Positions 1-9,417 are shown, numbered from the stretch's first letter. The stretch is 64,000 nt of DNA from Rhodobacteraceae bacterium EhC02 (GCA_001650895.1 LXYH01000045.1:62001-126000), one strand, 5' to 3'. Program-made: numbers and translations. The notes: a model not told the origin generated them from the letters alone.

Positions 1-974
1 AAGTCCATATTCTCGACGATTGGTTCGACACCCTGCGTGCTCTGCCCTCTTTCGCCCGGCTCGAAGGGCATGAGGTCACCGTCTGGACCGATCATGTGGA
101 AGACGTGGACATCCTTGCCGACAGGCTGGCCGAGGCCGAAGCGCTGGTGCTGTTCCGCGAGCGCACGGCCGTGACGGCCGCGCTTCTGGACCGTCTGCCG
201 AACTTGCGCCTGATCTCGCAACGCGGGCCCTATCCGCATGTGGACGTTGCCGCCTGCACGGCACGCGGGGTGCTTGTGTCGTCGAACATGAGCGCGGGGC
301 TGCCATCCTATGCGGCGGCCGAGCTGACCTGGGGACTGATCCTGGCCGCGATGCGGCAGATCCCGCAGCAGATGGCCAGCCTGCGCGCGGGGCACTGGCA
401 GATGGGCGTCGGGCGCACGTTGCGCGGGCGACCGCTTGGCCTGTTCGGCTATGGACGCATTTCTGGCGTTGTGGCGGGTTATGCGCGCGCCTTCGGCATG
501 CCCGTGCATGTCTGGGGATCAGAGGCCGCGCGAGAGAGGGCGACAGCCGACGGGCTTTTCGTTCCCGAAAGCCGCGAGGCGTTCTTTGCCGGCTGCGACG
601 TCATCAGCCTGCATGTGAAACTGACGCCTGCGACGCGTGGCATCATCACGGCTGCGGATCTGGGCGCGATGCGGCCCGGATCGGTGCTGGTGAACACCTC
701 GCGTTCCGGCCTGATCGCGGCAGGCGCGCTGCTGGACGGGTTGAACGCGGGTCGCCCCGGCACGGCGGCGCTGGATGTGTTCGACACCGAGCCGCTGGCG
801 AATGTCGCCAACCCGCTGATGTCACATCCAAACGTGATCTGCACACCGCATATCGGCTACGTGACCGAAGACGAACTGGACATGCAATTCGGCGATATCT
901 ACGACCAGATCAACGCCTATGCGCAGGGCGCGCCCATCCACCTGGCCAACCCGGAGATCGGCCCGAAAGCCTGA
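1..974 (+). CDS. D-2-hydroxyacid dehydrogenase family protein, 5' end outside window
   Basis: The reading frame is open from base 3 to the TGA at 974, and the coding start lies upstream of the window. The product is an NAD-dependent D-isomer 2-hydroxyacid dehydrogenase. It shows a Rossmann glycine motif (GYGRISG), then the family's catalytic Arg in VNTSRSGL, Glu in DTEPL and His in TPHIGY, in the expected order. These enzymes interconvert a 2-keto acid and a D-2-hydroxy acid in the cytoplasm (phosphoglycerate, glyoxylate or similar substrates). The substrate cannot be read from this part. The gene converges on the SRPBCC gene with an 11-base gap and no visible terminator hairpin. Confidence 0.88.
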   Translation, partial: VHILDDWFDTLRALPSFARLEGHEVTVWTDHVEDVDILADRLAEAEALVLFRERTAVTAALLDRLPNLRLISQRGPYPHVDVAACTARGVLVSSNMSAGLPSYAAAELTWGLILAAMRQIPQQMASLRAGHWQMGVGRTLRGRPLGLFGYGRISGVVAGYARAFGMPVHVWGSEAARERATADGLFVPESREAFFAGCDVISLHVKLTPATRGIITAADLGAMRPGSVLVNTSRSGLIAAGALLDGLNAGRPGTAALDVFDTEPLANVANPLMSHPNVICTPHIGYVTEDELDMQFGDIYDQINAYAQGAPIHLANPEIGPKA

Positions 975-985
975 TCCGCCAAGGC

Positions 986-1453
986 TCAACCCAGGCGCTT
1001 GGCGCGGTCTTCCAGATCGCGGGCATAGTCGGCCATCCTGAGGTGGAACTTCTTGTTCAGGTTGGTCCGCGCCAGTTTCAACGACTGTACCAGCAGCCGG
1101 GCCGAAATCGACCTTGGCTTGAGCTCAAGTTCCACACTCAGCCGTGTGCGGCCTCGTGACAGGGCCAGCATTTCAACCTTCATGTCGGTTTCAAGCCCCT
1201 GTGCCACAGAATGAAACCGCATGTTGTTGGGCGGATCATATTCGGTCATCCGGATTTCAAGCTGGCGTTGCCGCCCACGCGCCATGAAGCTGGCCGACCA
1301 GCTCATGCCGATGCCGGGTTTTCGCATGTTGTCGGTCCGCTGTACCTCGGCCCCGCGCCGCAGGGCGGCCCTTTCGAGTGTCTCGAAATCGCTGACCAGC
1401 GCAAAGACCTGTTCGATCGGCGCTTCGATGTCTTCCTTGGAAGAGAATTTCAT
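986..1453 (-). CDS. SRPBCC family protein
   Basis: A 155-residue protein that begins MKFSSKEDIEAPIEQVFALV, the typical first strand and helix of a START/SRPBCC (polyketide-cyclase-like) fold. Residues about 70-125 are alternating strand-forming stretches, and the C-terminus is a long basic helix, as in this superfamily. Members bind hydrophobic ligands or act as small-molecule chaperones, and the ligand is unknown here. No signal peptide or membrane segment is seen, so it is probably cytoplasmic. It converges with the upstream dehydrogenase gene, and nudC lies upstream on the same strand with about 135 bases between them. Confidence 0.8.
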   Translation of the reverse strand: MKFSSKEDIEAPIEQVFALVSDFETLERAALRRGAEVQRTDNMRKPGIGMSWSASFMARGRQRQLEIRMTEYDPPNNMRFHSVAQGLETDMKVEMLALSRGRTRLSVELELKPRSISARLLVQSLKLARTNLNKKFHLRMADYARDLEDRAKRLG

Positions 1454-1588
1454 AACCGTTCACTCGTACATTTGGGGCGCCGACATTGGCGCTTCCGTCG
1501 ACCATAGCGCGCAGGACCATCCTGGCCAGCCGTCCAGGCTGCAGGCGCATTTCGGACAAGATGCGTCATATAGAGGCGCAGTTTCATG

Positions 1589-2560
1589 TCAATCAAGCCG
1601 GTCCGCAAGCCAATTGCTGAGGATGAAATGAGCAATCGCCCCCTTGCGCGCGGGCAGCAGCTTTGGATGGCGCCCCGCGAAGGCTTCGAGCATGTCGTCG
1701 CGGCTGACCCACATCGCATCCTCGATCTCGACCGGGTCGATCGTGATGTCGCGGCTGGTTGCCTCTCCGCGGCAGCCCAGCATCAGCGAGGATGGAAACG
1801 GCCATGGCTGACTGGCAAGGTAGTCCACCTGCCCGACGCGCACGCCCGCCTCTTCCCAGACTTCGCGGCGCACCGCCGCCTCGATCGTCTCGCCGGGTTC
1901 GATAAATCCGGCAAGCAGTGAATACATCCCCTCGGGCCAGCCGTGCGAGCGCCCCATCAGGACAGAATTGCCATGCGTAATCAACATGATGACCACGGGA
2001 TCGGTACGCGGAAAATGATGCGCCCCGCAGGCCGGACAATCGCGCTGCCAACCCGCCTTCGCCACCCTGCTGGGCGCGCCACAGACGGCACAGAACCCGT
2101 GCGTGGCGTGCCAGTTCAGCAGCGCACGGCCACTTGCGGCCAGCTCCGCGTCGCGCGGGCTGATCCGTGTCATCACCGCCCGCAATTCCGCAAAACGGTG
2201 CGTCTGCGGCAGCGCGGGATGCACCTGTTCGCTGCGATCGACAAAGCTGTTCACGGATGACAGGTCCTGGTCGTCGGGCGTCCAACCCGCCAGATCATGG
2301 GCAAAAACCGCCGCTTCGTCCTCTCGCCCCAGGAAGAAGGGGTCGGATGCCGCGGCCGACAGGATCGGGTGATCAAGTGGCAGGCGGGCCAGCCCGCGCC
2401 CGTCGGGACCATCCGCAAGCAGAGGCTTGCCACGCCAGAACAGGATGGTCCTGCTGGCCGGATCCGCCATGGCTTGCTGGAGCGCAGGCGCATCGCCCCG
2501 CAGTTCGGCTGCCCGATCCAGACCCGATCCCCCGAATGTGACTGTTTCCGCGATTTTCAT
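1589..2560 (-). CDS. nudC: NAD(+) diphosphatase / RNA decapping Nudix hydrolase NudC
   Basis: A 323-residue Nudix hydrolase that cleaves NAD(H) to NMN(H) and AMP; E. coli NudC also removes NAD caps from RNA. It carries the zinc-ribbon cysteines Cys157, Cys160, Cys175 and Cys178, the Nudix box starting at Gly218 (GFIEPGETIEAAV, then RREVWEEAGV), and the NudC-specific SQPWPFPSSLM motif at about 250-260. The frame is open further upstream to 2665. I place the start at 2560 (MKIAETVTFGG) because the 35 residues before it are unlike the family. The N-terminal region is the usual poorly conserved NudC-like domain. Confidence 0.93.
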   Translation of the reverse strand: MKIAETVTFGGSGLDRAAELRGDAPALQQAMADPASRTILFWRGKPLLADGPDGRGLARLPLDHPILSAAASDPFFLGREDEAAVFAHDLAGWTPDDQDLSSVNSFVDRSEQVHPALPQTHRFAELRAVMTRISPRDAELAASGRALLNWHATHGFCAVCGAPSRVAKAGWQRDCPACGAHHFPRTDPVVIMLITHGNSVLMGRSHGWPEGMYSLLAGFIEPGETIEAAVRREVWEEAGVRVGQVDYLASQPWPFPSSLMLGCRGEATSRDITIDPVEIEDAMWVSRDDMLEAFAGRHPKLLPARKGAIAHFILSNWLADRLD

Positions 2561-2795
2561 TCTGCTCTTTGCCCTTTTCCGACCGCTTGCCGCGGCACGG
2601 TATGCTTCCGGCGAGAGATTGGCACCGGCACTTGCGGAATGCAAAGCATCACGGTGAAAATCCAACTCTTTCGCTTTCAGGTAGTTTTTTCATGCGCTAT
2701 ACTACCCTCGCTGGATACGGCGGCGCCCCCCCGACCGGTCAGTGCCCTTTGCATGTGGTCCAGCCTCGACCGAGGCTGATTTGGTATGATGAAAC

Positions 2796-4736
2796 GTGAC
2801 TTTTTCTTCGCTTGAACATGATCCTCCCCAGTCCTGCGCACGGTCGAAGGAAATCGACCTGCGCCTCATGCAGACAACAGACCTGCATGCCCATCTTCTG
2901 GCCTATGACTATTCGTCGGATCGACCCGCGGACAGGATGGGGTTGGCGCGGCTGGCCAGCCTGATCCATACCGCACGGGCAGAGGCGGCGAATTGCCTTC
3001 TGCTGGATACCGGCGATTTCCTGCAGGGCAACGCCCTTGGCGATCTTTATGCCGATCCGCGGCTGACCGCGCCCGGGCGGCCCCATCCGGTGATCGAGAC
3101 GATGAACAGCCTCGGCTATGATGCGGCAACCCTGGGCAATCACGATTTCAACTACGGCCTTGATTTTCTTGGTCGCACCCTTGTCGGCGCGGACTTTCCA
3201 CTGGTGTGCGCCAATGTCGCGCACCGGCTTGGTTGCGATCCCCGCGACGACGACACCTGGCTGCCACCATGGACGATCCTGACACGCAGGGTCCGTGACA
3301 GGACCGGGGGGTGGCATGACCTGCGGATCGGCATGATCGGCCTGCTGCCGCCCCAGATCGACATCTGGGACCGGCAGCACCTTGAAGGGCGGCTCAAGAC
3401 CCGCGACATGATCCAGGCGGCACGTGCGCATGTGCCCGAGATGCGCGAAGCCGGTGCCGACATTGTCGTGGTCCTCAGCCATTCCGGGATTGCACCCGAG
3501 GATGGCAGCACCCGGATGGAGAATGCAGCCCTGCCGCTTGCCGCCCTGACCGGGGTCGATGCCCTGCTGTGCGGGCACCAGCACAGGACATTTCCGGGGC
3601 CCGGGTGGTGCGGGATCGAGGGCGTGGATGAAAAGGCCGGAACGATCCACGGCAAACCCGCCGTCATGGCGGGGTTCTGGGGCTCGCACCTTGGGGTGAT
3701 CGACCTGACCCTGCGCCGCACCGCCGATGGCTGGCATGTCAGTGACCATCACAGCGGGTTGCGTCCGATCTTCAAGCGGGCCGAAGACCGCAGGGGACGC
3801 GCTTTGGTTGGCGATGACAGCGCCGTGGTGGCCCTGGCCCGCGACGCCCATGCCAGAACCCTTGCCCATATGCGCCGTCCGATCGGTCACTCCAGCAAAC
3901 CGCTGCATTCCTTTTTCGCGCTGGTGGCCGATGACCCCTCGATCCAGCTTGTGGCCGAGGCGCAGCGCGCACGCGTCGCCGCATTGCTGGCCGGCACACG
4001 TGACGGGGACCTGCCGCTTCTGTCCGCCGTCGCACCTTTCAAGGTGGGTGGTGCCGCGGGGCCCGAGCATTTTACCGATGTTCCGGCCGGTCCGCTGAGA
4101 ATTCGCAATCTGGCGGATCTCTATGCGTTTCCGAACCTGTTGACCGCCGTACGTGTGACGGGCGCAGCCTTGCGCAACTGGCTGGAACATGCCGCCGGGC
4201 AATTCCACAGGATCCAGCCGGGCACAGAGGATCAGATGCTCTGCAATCCCGATTTCCCCAGCTACAATTTCGACGTGATCTGCGGCCTGCGCTACGTGAT
4301 CGATCCGTCGCAACCTGCACGCTTTGCCCATGACGGCAGACTGCTGGACCCAAGGGCACAGCGCGTGCGCGAGATCACATGGAACGGACGCGCCATTGCG
4401 CCGGACGACAGCTTCATCGTGGCGACCAACAGCTATCGCGCCGGGGGTGGTGGCGGCTTTGCCCTGTCAGTCGAAATGCGCGACGTGTCCCTGCACAGAC
4501 CGGCACGCGGCAGCGCGGAAACCATCCGCGAGGTGCTGGAAGCCTATGTGGCGGGGTGCGGCCTGATCACGCAGGTGACGCGTCCGGTCTGGCGGTTTGC
4601 GCCAGCGCCCCGGACCTCGGCCCTGTTCGACAGCGCGCCCGCCGCGGCAGAGGCGCTGCATGATCTGAGCGGCGTGCGGATAGAAAGCGCAGGATGGGCA
4701 CCGCATGGCTTTGCCCGGTTCCGGCTGCATTTCTGA
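2796..4736 (+). CDS. cpdB: 2',3'-cyclic-nucleotide 2'-phosphodiesterase/3'-nucleotidase (CpdB-like)
   Basis: A 646-residue metallophosphoesterase of the 5'-nucleotidase/CpdB family. The N-terminal calcineurin-like domain has the metal-binding motifs in order: TTDLHAH near residue 27, LLDTGDFLQGN, GNHDFNYG, VLSHSG and CGHQHRTFPG. The C-terminal 5'-nucleotidase domain follows and includes NSYRAGGGGGFA. It hydrolyses 2',3'-cyclic nucleotides and 3'-nucleotides. The start is a GTG at 2796, and the first ATG in frame is 24 residues later, right at the first motif. Unlike E. coli CpdB, no signal peptide is visible, so the location may be cytoplasmic or the true start may differ. The opposite strand has a long open frame (2739-4331) that I treat as a GC artefact. 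Confidence 0.88.
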   Translation: MTFSSLEHDPPQSCARSKEIDLRLMQTTDLHAHLLAYDYSSDRPADRMGLARLASLIHTARAEAANCLLLDTGDFLQGNALGDLYADPRLTAPGRPHPVIETMNSLGYDAATLGNHDFNYGLDFLGRTLVGADFPLVCANVAHRLGCDPRDDDTWLPPWTILTRRVRDRTGGWHDLRIGMIGLLPPQIDIWDRQHLEGRLKTRDMIQAARAHVPEMREAGADIVVVLSHSGIAPEDGSTRMENAALPLAALTGVDALLCGHQHRTFPGPGWCGIEGVDEKAGTIHGKPAVMAGFWGSHLGVIDLTLRRTADGWHVSDHHSGLRPIFKRAEDRRGRALVGDDSAVVALARDAHARTLAHMRRPIGHSSKPLHSFFALVADDPSIQLVAEAQRARVAALLAGTRDGDLPLLSAVAPFKVGGAAGPEHFTDVPAGPLRIRNLADLYAFPNLLTAVRVTGAALRNWLEHAAGQFHRIQPGTEDQMLCNPDFPSYNFDVICGLRYVIDPSQPARFAHDGRLLDPRAQRVREITWNGRAIAPDDSFIVATNSYRAGGGGGFALSVEMRDVSLHRPARGSAETIREVLEAYVAGCGLITQVTRPVWRFAPAPRTSALFDSAPAAAEALHDLSGVRIESAGWAPHGFARFRLHF

Positions 4737-4772
4737 GCCGCAGCCAATCGGTGACTGGCGGGATTCACCGGC

Positions 4773-4801
4773 TTGCAATGCAACGCCGCGCCGCCTATAT
4801 G
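4773..4801 (+). promoter_or_regulatory. sigma70-type promoter of the SRP RNA gene
   Basis: TTGCAA (4773-4778), a 17-base spacer and TATATG (4796-4801) form a good housekeeping promoter. The predicted start, about 7 bases downstream, is at 4808, exactly where the SRP RNA stem begins. Seen in sequence; not tested. Confidence 0.65.
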
Positions 4802-4807
4802 GGCGTT

Positions 4808-4901
4808 GAGAGGTTGGCGCGGGCAGGCACCTCGCCAACCCGGTCAGGTCCGGAAGGAAGCAGCCGTAACGAGCCCCGCTTGGGTCGTTGTCCAGCCTCT
4901 C
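4808..4901 (+). ncRNA. ffs: signal recognition particle RNA, small bacterial type (4.5S)
   Basis: The conserved apical region of bacterial SRP RNA is present: GGTCAGGTCCGGAAGGAAGC at about 4842-4861 includes the GGAA tetraloop and the asymmetric internal loop that bind Ffh. The ends pair as GAGAGGTTGG (4808-4817) with CCAGCCTCTC (4892-4901), closing one long hairpin of about 94 nt, the normal size for this class. The RNA with Ffh targets nascent membrane proteins to FtsY. It lies alone between cpdB and rsgA. No strong T-run terminator follows; there is only a short TTCAT/ATGAA stem at 4905-4920. Confidence 0.95.
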
Positions 4902-5000
4902 ACCTTCATTCCCCGATGAATGCCGGACAGACGCGGGCCTTGCGTCGGCCCCTGAAACCCGCCAAGGATCAGGCCTGACCGCGATCCCTGACGAAAGGCC

Positions 5001-6113
5001 ATGATGCCCGCTGACAGCCCCCTGAACGACGACACCGGCAAGCTTGACGGGCTGGCAGCCTTGGGATGGTCCGACTATTTCGCGGACCAATGCGGGCACG
5101 AGGACAGCGGGGGCCTGCGCCCCATGCGCATCATCTCCGTGCAGCGGGCGATGGCGACCGGTCTTGACGCTGACGGCGAACGGCCGCTGGGGTTTCCGCC
5201 GGAATTGCGCGCAGGCGGTCTGGCCGTCGGCGATTGGGTGCTGGTCGATCCCGAAACCGGGCGCATCGAAAAGGTGCTTGAGCGACAATCGCTGCTCAGC
5301 CGTCGCGCCGCCGGGGTCGAGGCCAAGCCGCAACTGCTGGCCGCCAATGTGGACACGCTGTTCATCACGACCTCCTGCAATGCCGATTTCAACCCCGCCC
5401 GTCTGGAACGCTACCTGGTTCTGGCGCTGGATGCGGGGATTGCGCCCGTGATCGTACTGACAAAGACCGACCAGACCGATGCGCCTCAGGACTATGCCGA
5501 TCAGGCGCGGGCCCTGTCGGACAAGCTGGCCGGGGTCGTTGCCCTGAACGCCAAGGACCCCGCACAGGTCCGCCTCTTGTCGGAATGGTGCGGACCGGGC
5601 CGGACCGTTGCCTTCGTCGGCTCTTCGGGGGTGGGCAAATCGACCCTGATCAATGCCCTGACCGGTAGCGACCAGGCCACGGCCGCGATGCGGCAGGACG
5701 ATGCCAAGGGGCGGCATACGACCACGGCGCGGTCACTGCACCTGATGGCCGATGGCGGGCTGGTCATCGACATGCCGGGCATGCGCGAGCTTGGCCTGCA
5801 TGATGTCTCGGGCGGGATAGACGAGCTGTTCGAGGACATCACCGCCCTGACCGGGCAATGCAAGTTCCGCGACTGCAAGCATGTCTCGGAGCCCGGATGC
5901 GCGGTACAGGCCGCCATCGCTGCAGATATGCTGGACCCCGCGCGACTGGACCGCTGGCGCAAACTGAAATCCGAGGACGCGCTGAACACGACATCCATGA
6001 CCGTCAGCCGCCGCCGCGCGCGTGCCCTGACACGGGCGCACAAGGCCGAATCGGACGCGCAGCGCAAGGCCAAGGGCAATAGCCCGCAGCCCAAGAAGCC
6101 GCGCAAAGGCTGA
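5001..6113 (+). CDS. rsgA: ribosome small subunit-dependent GTPase A
   Basis: A 370-residue circularly permuted GTPase that matures the 30S subunit. The G motifs occur in permuted order: TKTD (G4) at 154-157, then the P-loop GSSGVGKST near 207-215, then DMPG (G3) near 257. An N-terminal OB-fold region precedes them. A C-terminal zinc knuckle (CKFRDCKHVSEPGC) follows and gives the three Cys and one His typical of RsgA. The last 45 residues are strongly basic (RRRARALTRAHK onward), a likely RNA-binding tail. GAAAGG lies just before the paired ATGATG. Its stop codon TGA directly abuts the stop of the convergent phosphatase gene. Confidence 0.95.
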   Translation: MMPADSPLNDDTGKLDGLAALGWSDYFADQCGHEDSGGLRPMRIISVQRAMATGLDADGERPLGFPPELRAGGLAVGDWVLVDPETGRIEKVLERQSLLSRRAAGVEAKPQLLAANVDTLFITTSCNADFNPARLERYLVLALDAGIAPVIVLTKTDQTDAPQDYADQARALSDKLAGVVALNAKDPAQVRLLSEWCGPGRTVAFVGSSGVGKSTLINALTGSDQATAAMRQDDAKGRHTTTARSLHLMADGGLVIDMPGMRELGLHDVSGGIDELFEDITALTGQCKFRDCKHVSEPGCAVQAAIAADMLDPARLDRWRKLKSEDALNTTSMTVSRRRARALTRAHKAESDAQRKAKGNSPQPKKPRKG

Positions 6114-6614
6114 TCAGCGGCGCGACTTGCGTCGCGCGGCCATGGCCCATCGCATCTGGTCTTCGGTTTCGATGGCGCATGGCCTGATGCCCCGCAGCCT
6201 GTCCAGCGCATGACCGGGCACCTCGCCCGCCTCGATCATGAGGCGTAGCGCGATCATGCCGGACCGGCCGCAGCCCCCCTTGCAATGCACAAGGACACGC
6301 CCCCCACCCGAGAGGGCGGCAAGGATCTGCGTGCTGATCGCGGGCCAGCGCGATGCCGTTGCATCATCGGGCACACCGTAATCCGCGATCGGCAGATGCA
6401 CCCAGCGGGCGCCGCTTTCCTGCATGATCTGGCCCAGATGCTCGGATCCGTTCTCGATCATCTCGATCCGGGTGGTCAGGCTCAGCACTATGGCGGGCCG
6501 CCAGGCGCGCAAATGATCCAGATCGCCGGCGGGATCACCCAGCCGCCCCGGCAAGGGGGCAATGGCCAGGATACCGCCCGACACCGGCAAGGCATGGATC
6601 ACCAGACCTGACAT
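6114..6614 (-). CDS. protein-tyrosine/dual-specificity phosphatase family protein
   Basis: A 166-residue protein with the cysteine phosphatase signature HCKGGCGRSG (HCx5R) near residue 111 and an upstream aspartate in PIADYGVPDD that could serve as general acid. This places it in the Cys-based protein-tyrosine/dual-specificity phosphatase superfamily; the substrate is not known. I start it at 6614 (MSGLVIHALP), where the phosphatase-like sequence begins. Longer readings in the same frame run into the upstream protease gene. Only one base separates this ATG from the stop of that protease gene, so the two are probably co-transcribed and translationally coupled. Confidence 0.82.
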   Translation of the reverse strand: MSGLVIHALPVSGGILAIAPLPGRLGDPAGDLDHLRAWRPAIVLSLTTRIEMIENGSEHLGQIMQESGARWVHLPIADYGVPDDATASRWPAISTQILAALSGGGRVLVHCKGGCGRSGMIALRLMIEAGEVPGHALDRLRGIRPCAIETEDQMRWAMAARRKSRR

Positions 6615-6615
6615 C

Positions 6616-7458
6616 TCAGAGCGCGCGCGCCGCGAAGGTGTCGCAGCGACCGATCTGCCCGCTGTCATAGCCGATGGCGAACCAGCGCGCCCGCTGGGCA
6701 CTGGTGCCATGGGTGAAGGTATGCGGTTGCGGCACCCGCCCCGCGCGGGCCTGAAGGCGGTCATCGCCGATCATCCGGGCCGCGTTCAGCGCCTCCTCCA
6801 GATCGCCTGGCTCCAGCAGCCCGTCCACGGCCCGTGCCCAGACGCCTGACAGGCAATCGGCCTGCAGTTCCAGCCGCACGGTCAGGGCGTTGCCCTCGGT
6901 GGTGCTGGCGGCCTGCCGGGCACGGTGAACCTGCCCCAGGATGCCCATCTCGTTCTGGATGTGGTGGGCCACCTCATGCGCGATCACGTAGGCCGCAGCG
7001 AAATCGCCCTTGGCGCCCAGTTGCCGCGACAGGGTGGCAAAGAAATCGGTATCCAGATAGGCTTTGCGATCGGCCGGGCAGTAGAAGGGCCCCGTCGCCC
7101 CGGATGCGCCGCCACAAGGGCTTTGCGTCACACCCGAGTAAAGCACCAGAACCGGCGGCTGATAGGTGCGCCCCGCCTGGTCCTGCATGACCTGCGACCA
7201 GACCTGTTCCGTGGTTGCCAGCACCCGGCCTGCGAACTCTGCCGCCTGCTGTTCCTCGGGGGTGGGTGCGGATTGCGTGATCTGGCCACGCGGGTCCTGA
7301 TCCTGCAGCAGCGGGGTCACGTCGATCCCAGCGAAATAGCCGATGGCCAGCACCAGAAGAAAACCGACACCGCCAATCCTGGCACCGCCCCCGCCAACCC
7401 GTCGCTGTCCGCGCCGGTCTTCGATATTGCGGCTGCGCCGCACGTCCTTCAACCGCAT
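6616..7458 (-). CDS. neutral zinc metallopeptidase (YpfJ/KPN_02809 family)
   Basis: A 280-residue single-pass membrane protease. The N-terminus is basic and arginine-rich (MRLKDVRRSRNIEDRRGQRR), followed by one membrane segment at about residues 30-45 (VGFLLVLAIGYFAG). It then has the zinc-binding HEVAHH motif and a downstream region (LQADCLSGVW) supplying the third ligand, as in the YpfJ family. The bulk of the protein is probably periplasmic. The biological substrate of the family is not established. It is the first gene of a two-gene minus-strand unit with the small phosphatase, and dnaX is divergent from it. Confidence 0.9.
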   Translation of the reverse strand: MRLKDVRRSRNIEDRRGQRRVGGGGARIGGVGFLLVLAIGYFAGIDVTPLLQDQDPRGQITQSAPTPEEQQAAEFAGRVLATTEQVWSQVMQDQAGRTYQPPVLVLYSGVTQSPCGGASGATGPFYCPADRKAYLDTDFFATLSRQLGAKGDFAAAYVIAHEVAHHIQNEMGILGQVHRARQAASTTEGNALTVRLELQADCLSGVWARAVDGLLEPGDLEEALNAARMIGDDRLQARAGRVPQPHTFTHGTSAQRARWFAIGYDSGQIGRCDTFAARAL

Positions 7459-7601
7459 GGTCGATCCCCCCGGAACCCATCCTGTTGCTGCCAGACTACA
7501 CCAAAGCCGAGATGCGAAAAGCCCGGATTACCCTCGGCGATGTCTGGACGCGGGCGGGCCGATTGCCTAGGTTGACATCTGTTCCCTGAGCCAGAGGCCC
7601 C

Positions 7602-9362
7602 ATGACCCAGACCCCAGAAACCGGCTACCGCGTTCTGGCCCGCAAGTACCGGCCCGAAACCTTTGCCGATCTGGTCGGGCAGGATGCCATGGTGCGCACG
7701 CTGCGCAACGCCTTTGCGGCAGACCGCATCGCCCAGGCCTTCATCATGACAGGAATCCGGGGCACGGGGAAAACCACGACGGCGCGGATCATCGCCAAGG
7801 GGATGAACTGTATCGGCGCGGATGGCACGGGCGGGCCGACGACCGATCCCTGCGGAACCTGTGAACATTGCGTCGCGATCATGGAAGGCCGCCATGTCGA
7901 CGTGATGGAGATGGACGCCGCATCGCGCACCGGCGTGGGCGATATCCGCGAGATCATCGAAAGCGTGCATTACCGGGCGGCCTCGGCGCGCTACAAGATC
8001 TACATCATCGACGAGGTTCACATGCTGTCGACCAGCGCGTTCAACGCGCTGCTCAAGACGCTGGAAGAACCGCCCGCCCATGTGAAATTCATTTTCGCCA
8101 CGACCGAAATCCGCAAGGTGCCCGTCACAGTGCTGTCGCGCTGCCAACGCTTCGACCTGCGCAGGATCGAACCCGAGGTGATGATCGCCCTGCTGCGCAA
8201 GATCGCGGCGGCAGAGGGTGCGCAGATCACCGACGATGCGCTGGCGCTGATCACGCGCGCCGCCGAAGGCTCGGCCCGCGATGCCACCTCGCTGCTGGAC
8301 CAGGCGATTTCGCATGGTGCGGGCGAAACCACCGCCGATCAGGTGCGCGCGATGCTGGGCCTGGCGGACCGGGGCCGGGTGCTGGACCTGTTCGACATGA
8401 TCATGCGCGGCGATGCCGGCGGCGCGCTGTCCGAACTGGGTGCGCAATATGCCGATGGTGCCGATCCCATGGCGGTGTTGCGGGATCTGGCCGAGGTGAC
8501 GCACTGGATTTCCGTGGTCAAGATCACACCGGACGCGGCCGAAGATCCCACGGTCGGCCCGGATGAGCGCGCGCGCGGTCAGGACATGGCCGATCGTCTG
8601 CCCCTGCGCGCGCTGGCGCGGATGTGGCAGATGCTGCTCAAGGCGCTGGACGAGGTGGCGCAAGCCCCCAACGCCATGATGGCAGCCGAAATGGCCGTGA
8701 TCCGGCTGACCCATGTGGCCGACCTGCCGACGCCGGAAGAACTGGTGCGCAAGCTGCCCGACCTGCCGCCCCCTTCGCCGGGTGGTGGCCCATCGGGCGG
8801 CGGCATGTCGGCGGGCCATGCCGAGGGTGCAGCACCTGCCATGACACGCGGCGGCGCCGTGCCATCCGGCGGTGGTGGGTCGGGCAACACCGTGCAAGCC
8901 GTGGCCCTGGATGCCGAACAGGCGCTGGCCCGCTTTCCGACATTCGATCACGTGATCGACCTGATCCGCGCCAATCGCGATGTCAAACTGCTGGTCGAGG
9001 TGGAAACCGGCGTGCGCCTGGCAGCCTACCGCCCCGGCCGGATCGAATTCGTCCCGGCCGAAAGTGCCGCGCATGACCTGGCCCAGCGGCTGGGGCAGCG
9101 GCTGCAACTGTGGACCGGGAACCGCTGGGCCGTCAGCGTGGTCAATGACGGCGGCGCCGCCACGATCGCCGAGGCCCGCGACACGGCCGAGGCCGAGCTG
9201 AAGGCGAAAGCCGAGGCACATCCGATGGTCAAGGCGGTTCTGAGCGCCTTCCCGAAGGCCCGCATCACCGAGATTCGCAGCCCCGACAAGCTGGCCGCCG
9301 AGGCAGAGGCCCAGGCCCTGCCCGAGGTCGAGGATGAATGGGACCCGTTCGAAGACGATTGA
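7602..9362 (+). CDS. dnaX: DNA polymerase III subunit gamma/tau
   Basis: A 586-residue clamp-loader ATPase. It has the Walker A motif GIRGTGKTTTAR near residue 48, a zinc-binding cysteine cluster (CGTCEHC with an upstream Cys), the Walker B region DEVHML, and the sensor/arginine region LSRCQRFDLRRI. The AAA+ core covers about residues 1-370, then comes a Pro/Gly-rich linker (PPPSPGGGPSGGG) and a C-terminal tau domain that ends in an acidic tail. It loads the beta clamp and organises the replisome. No A-rich frameshift site like that of E. coli dnaX is seen near the linker, so a shorter gamma form is not predicted. It heads the classical dnaX-ybaB-recR cluster. Confidence 0.96.
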   Translation: MTQTPETGYRVLARKYRPETFADLVGQDAMVRTLRNAFAADRIAQAFIMTGIRGTGKTTTARIIAKGMNCIGADGTGGPTTDPCGTCEHCVAIMEGRHVDVMEMDAASRTGVGDIREIIESVHYRAASARYKIYIIDEVHMLSTSAFNALLKTLEEPPAHVKFIFATTEIRKVPVTVLSRCQRFDLRRIEPEVMIALLRKIAAAEGAQITDDALALITRAAEGSARDATSLLDQAISHGAGETTADQVRAMLGLADRGRVLDLFDMIMRGDAGGALSELGAQYADGADPMAVLRDLAEVTHWISVVKITPDAAEDPTVGPDERARGQDMADRLPLRALARMWQMLLKALDEVAQAPNAMMAAEMAVIRLTHVADLPTPEELVRKLPDLPPPSPGGGPSGGGMSAGHAEGAAPAMTRGGAVPSGGGGSGNTVQAVALDAEQALARFPTFDHVIDLIRANRDVKLLVEVETGVRLAAYRPGRIEFVPAESAAHDLAQRLGQRLQLWTGNRWAVSVVNDGGAATIAEARDTAEAELKAKAEAHPMVKAVLSAFPKARITEIRSPDKLAAEAEAQALPEVEDEWDPFEDD

Positions 9363-9417
9363 AACACGGCGCCGGCTTCACCGGATGGGCCGCAGATGCA
9401 AACAGGAGAGAAACAGG

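Noticed and set aside
2739-4331. 530-codon minus-strand open frame opposite the CpdB-like gene
   Set aside because: It overlaps a clearly conserved phosphoesterase. Its translation has no recognisable motif.
7449-9221. 590-codon minus-strand open frame opposite dnaX
   Set aside because: It lies opposite the certain dnaX gene and its translation matches no domain pattern.
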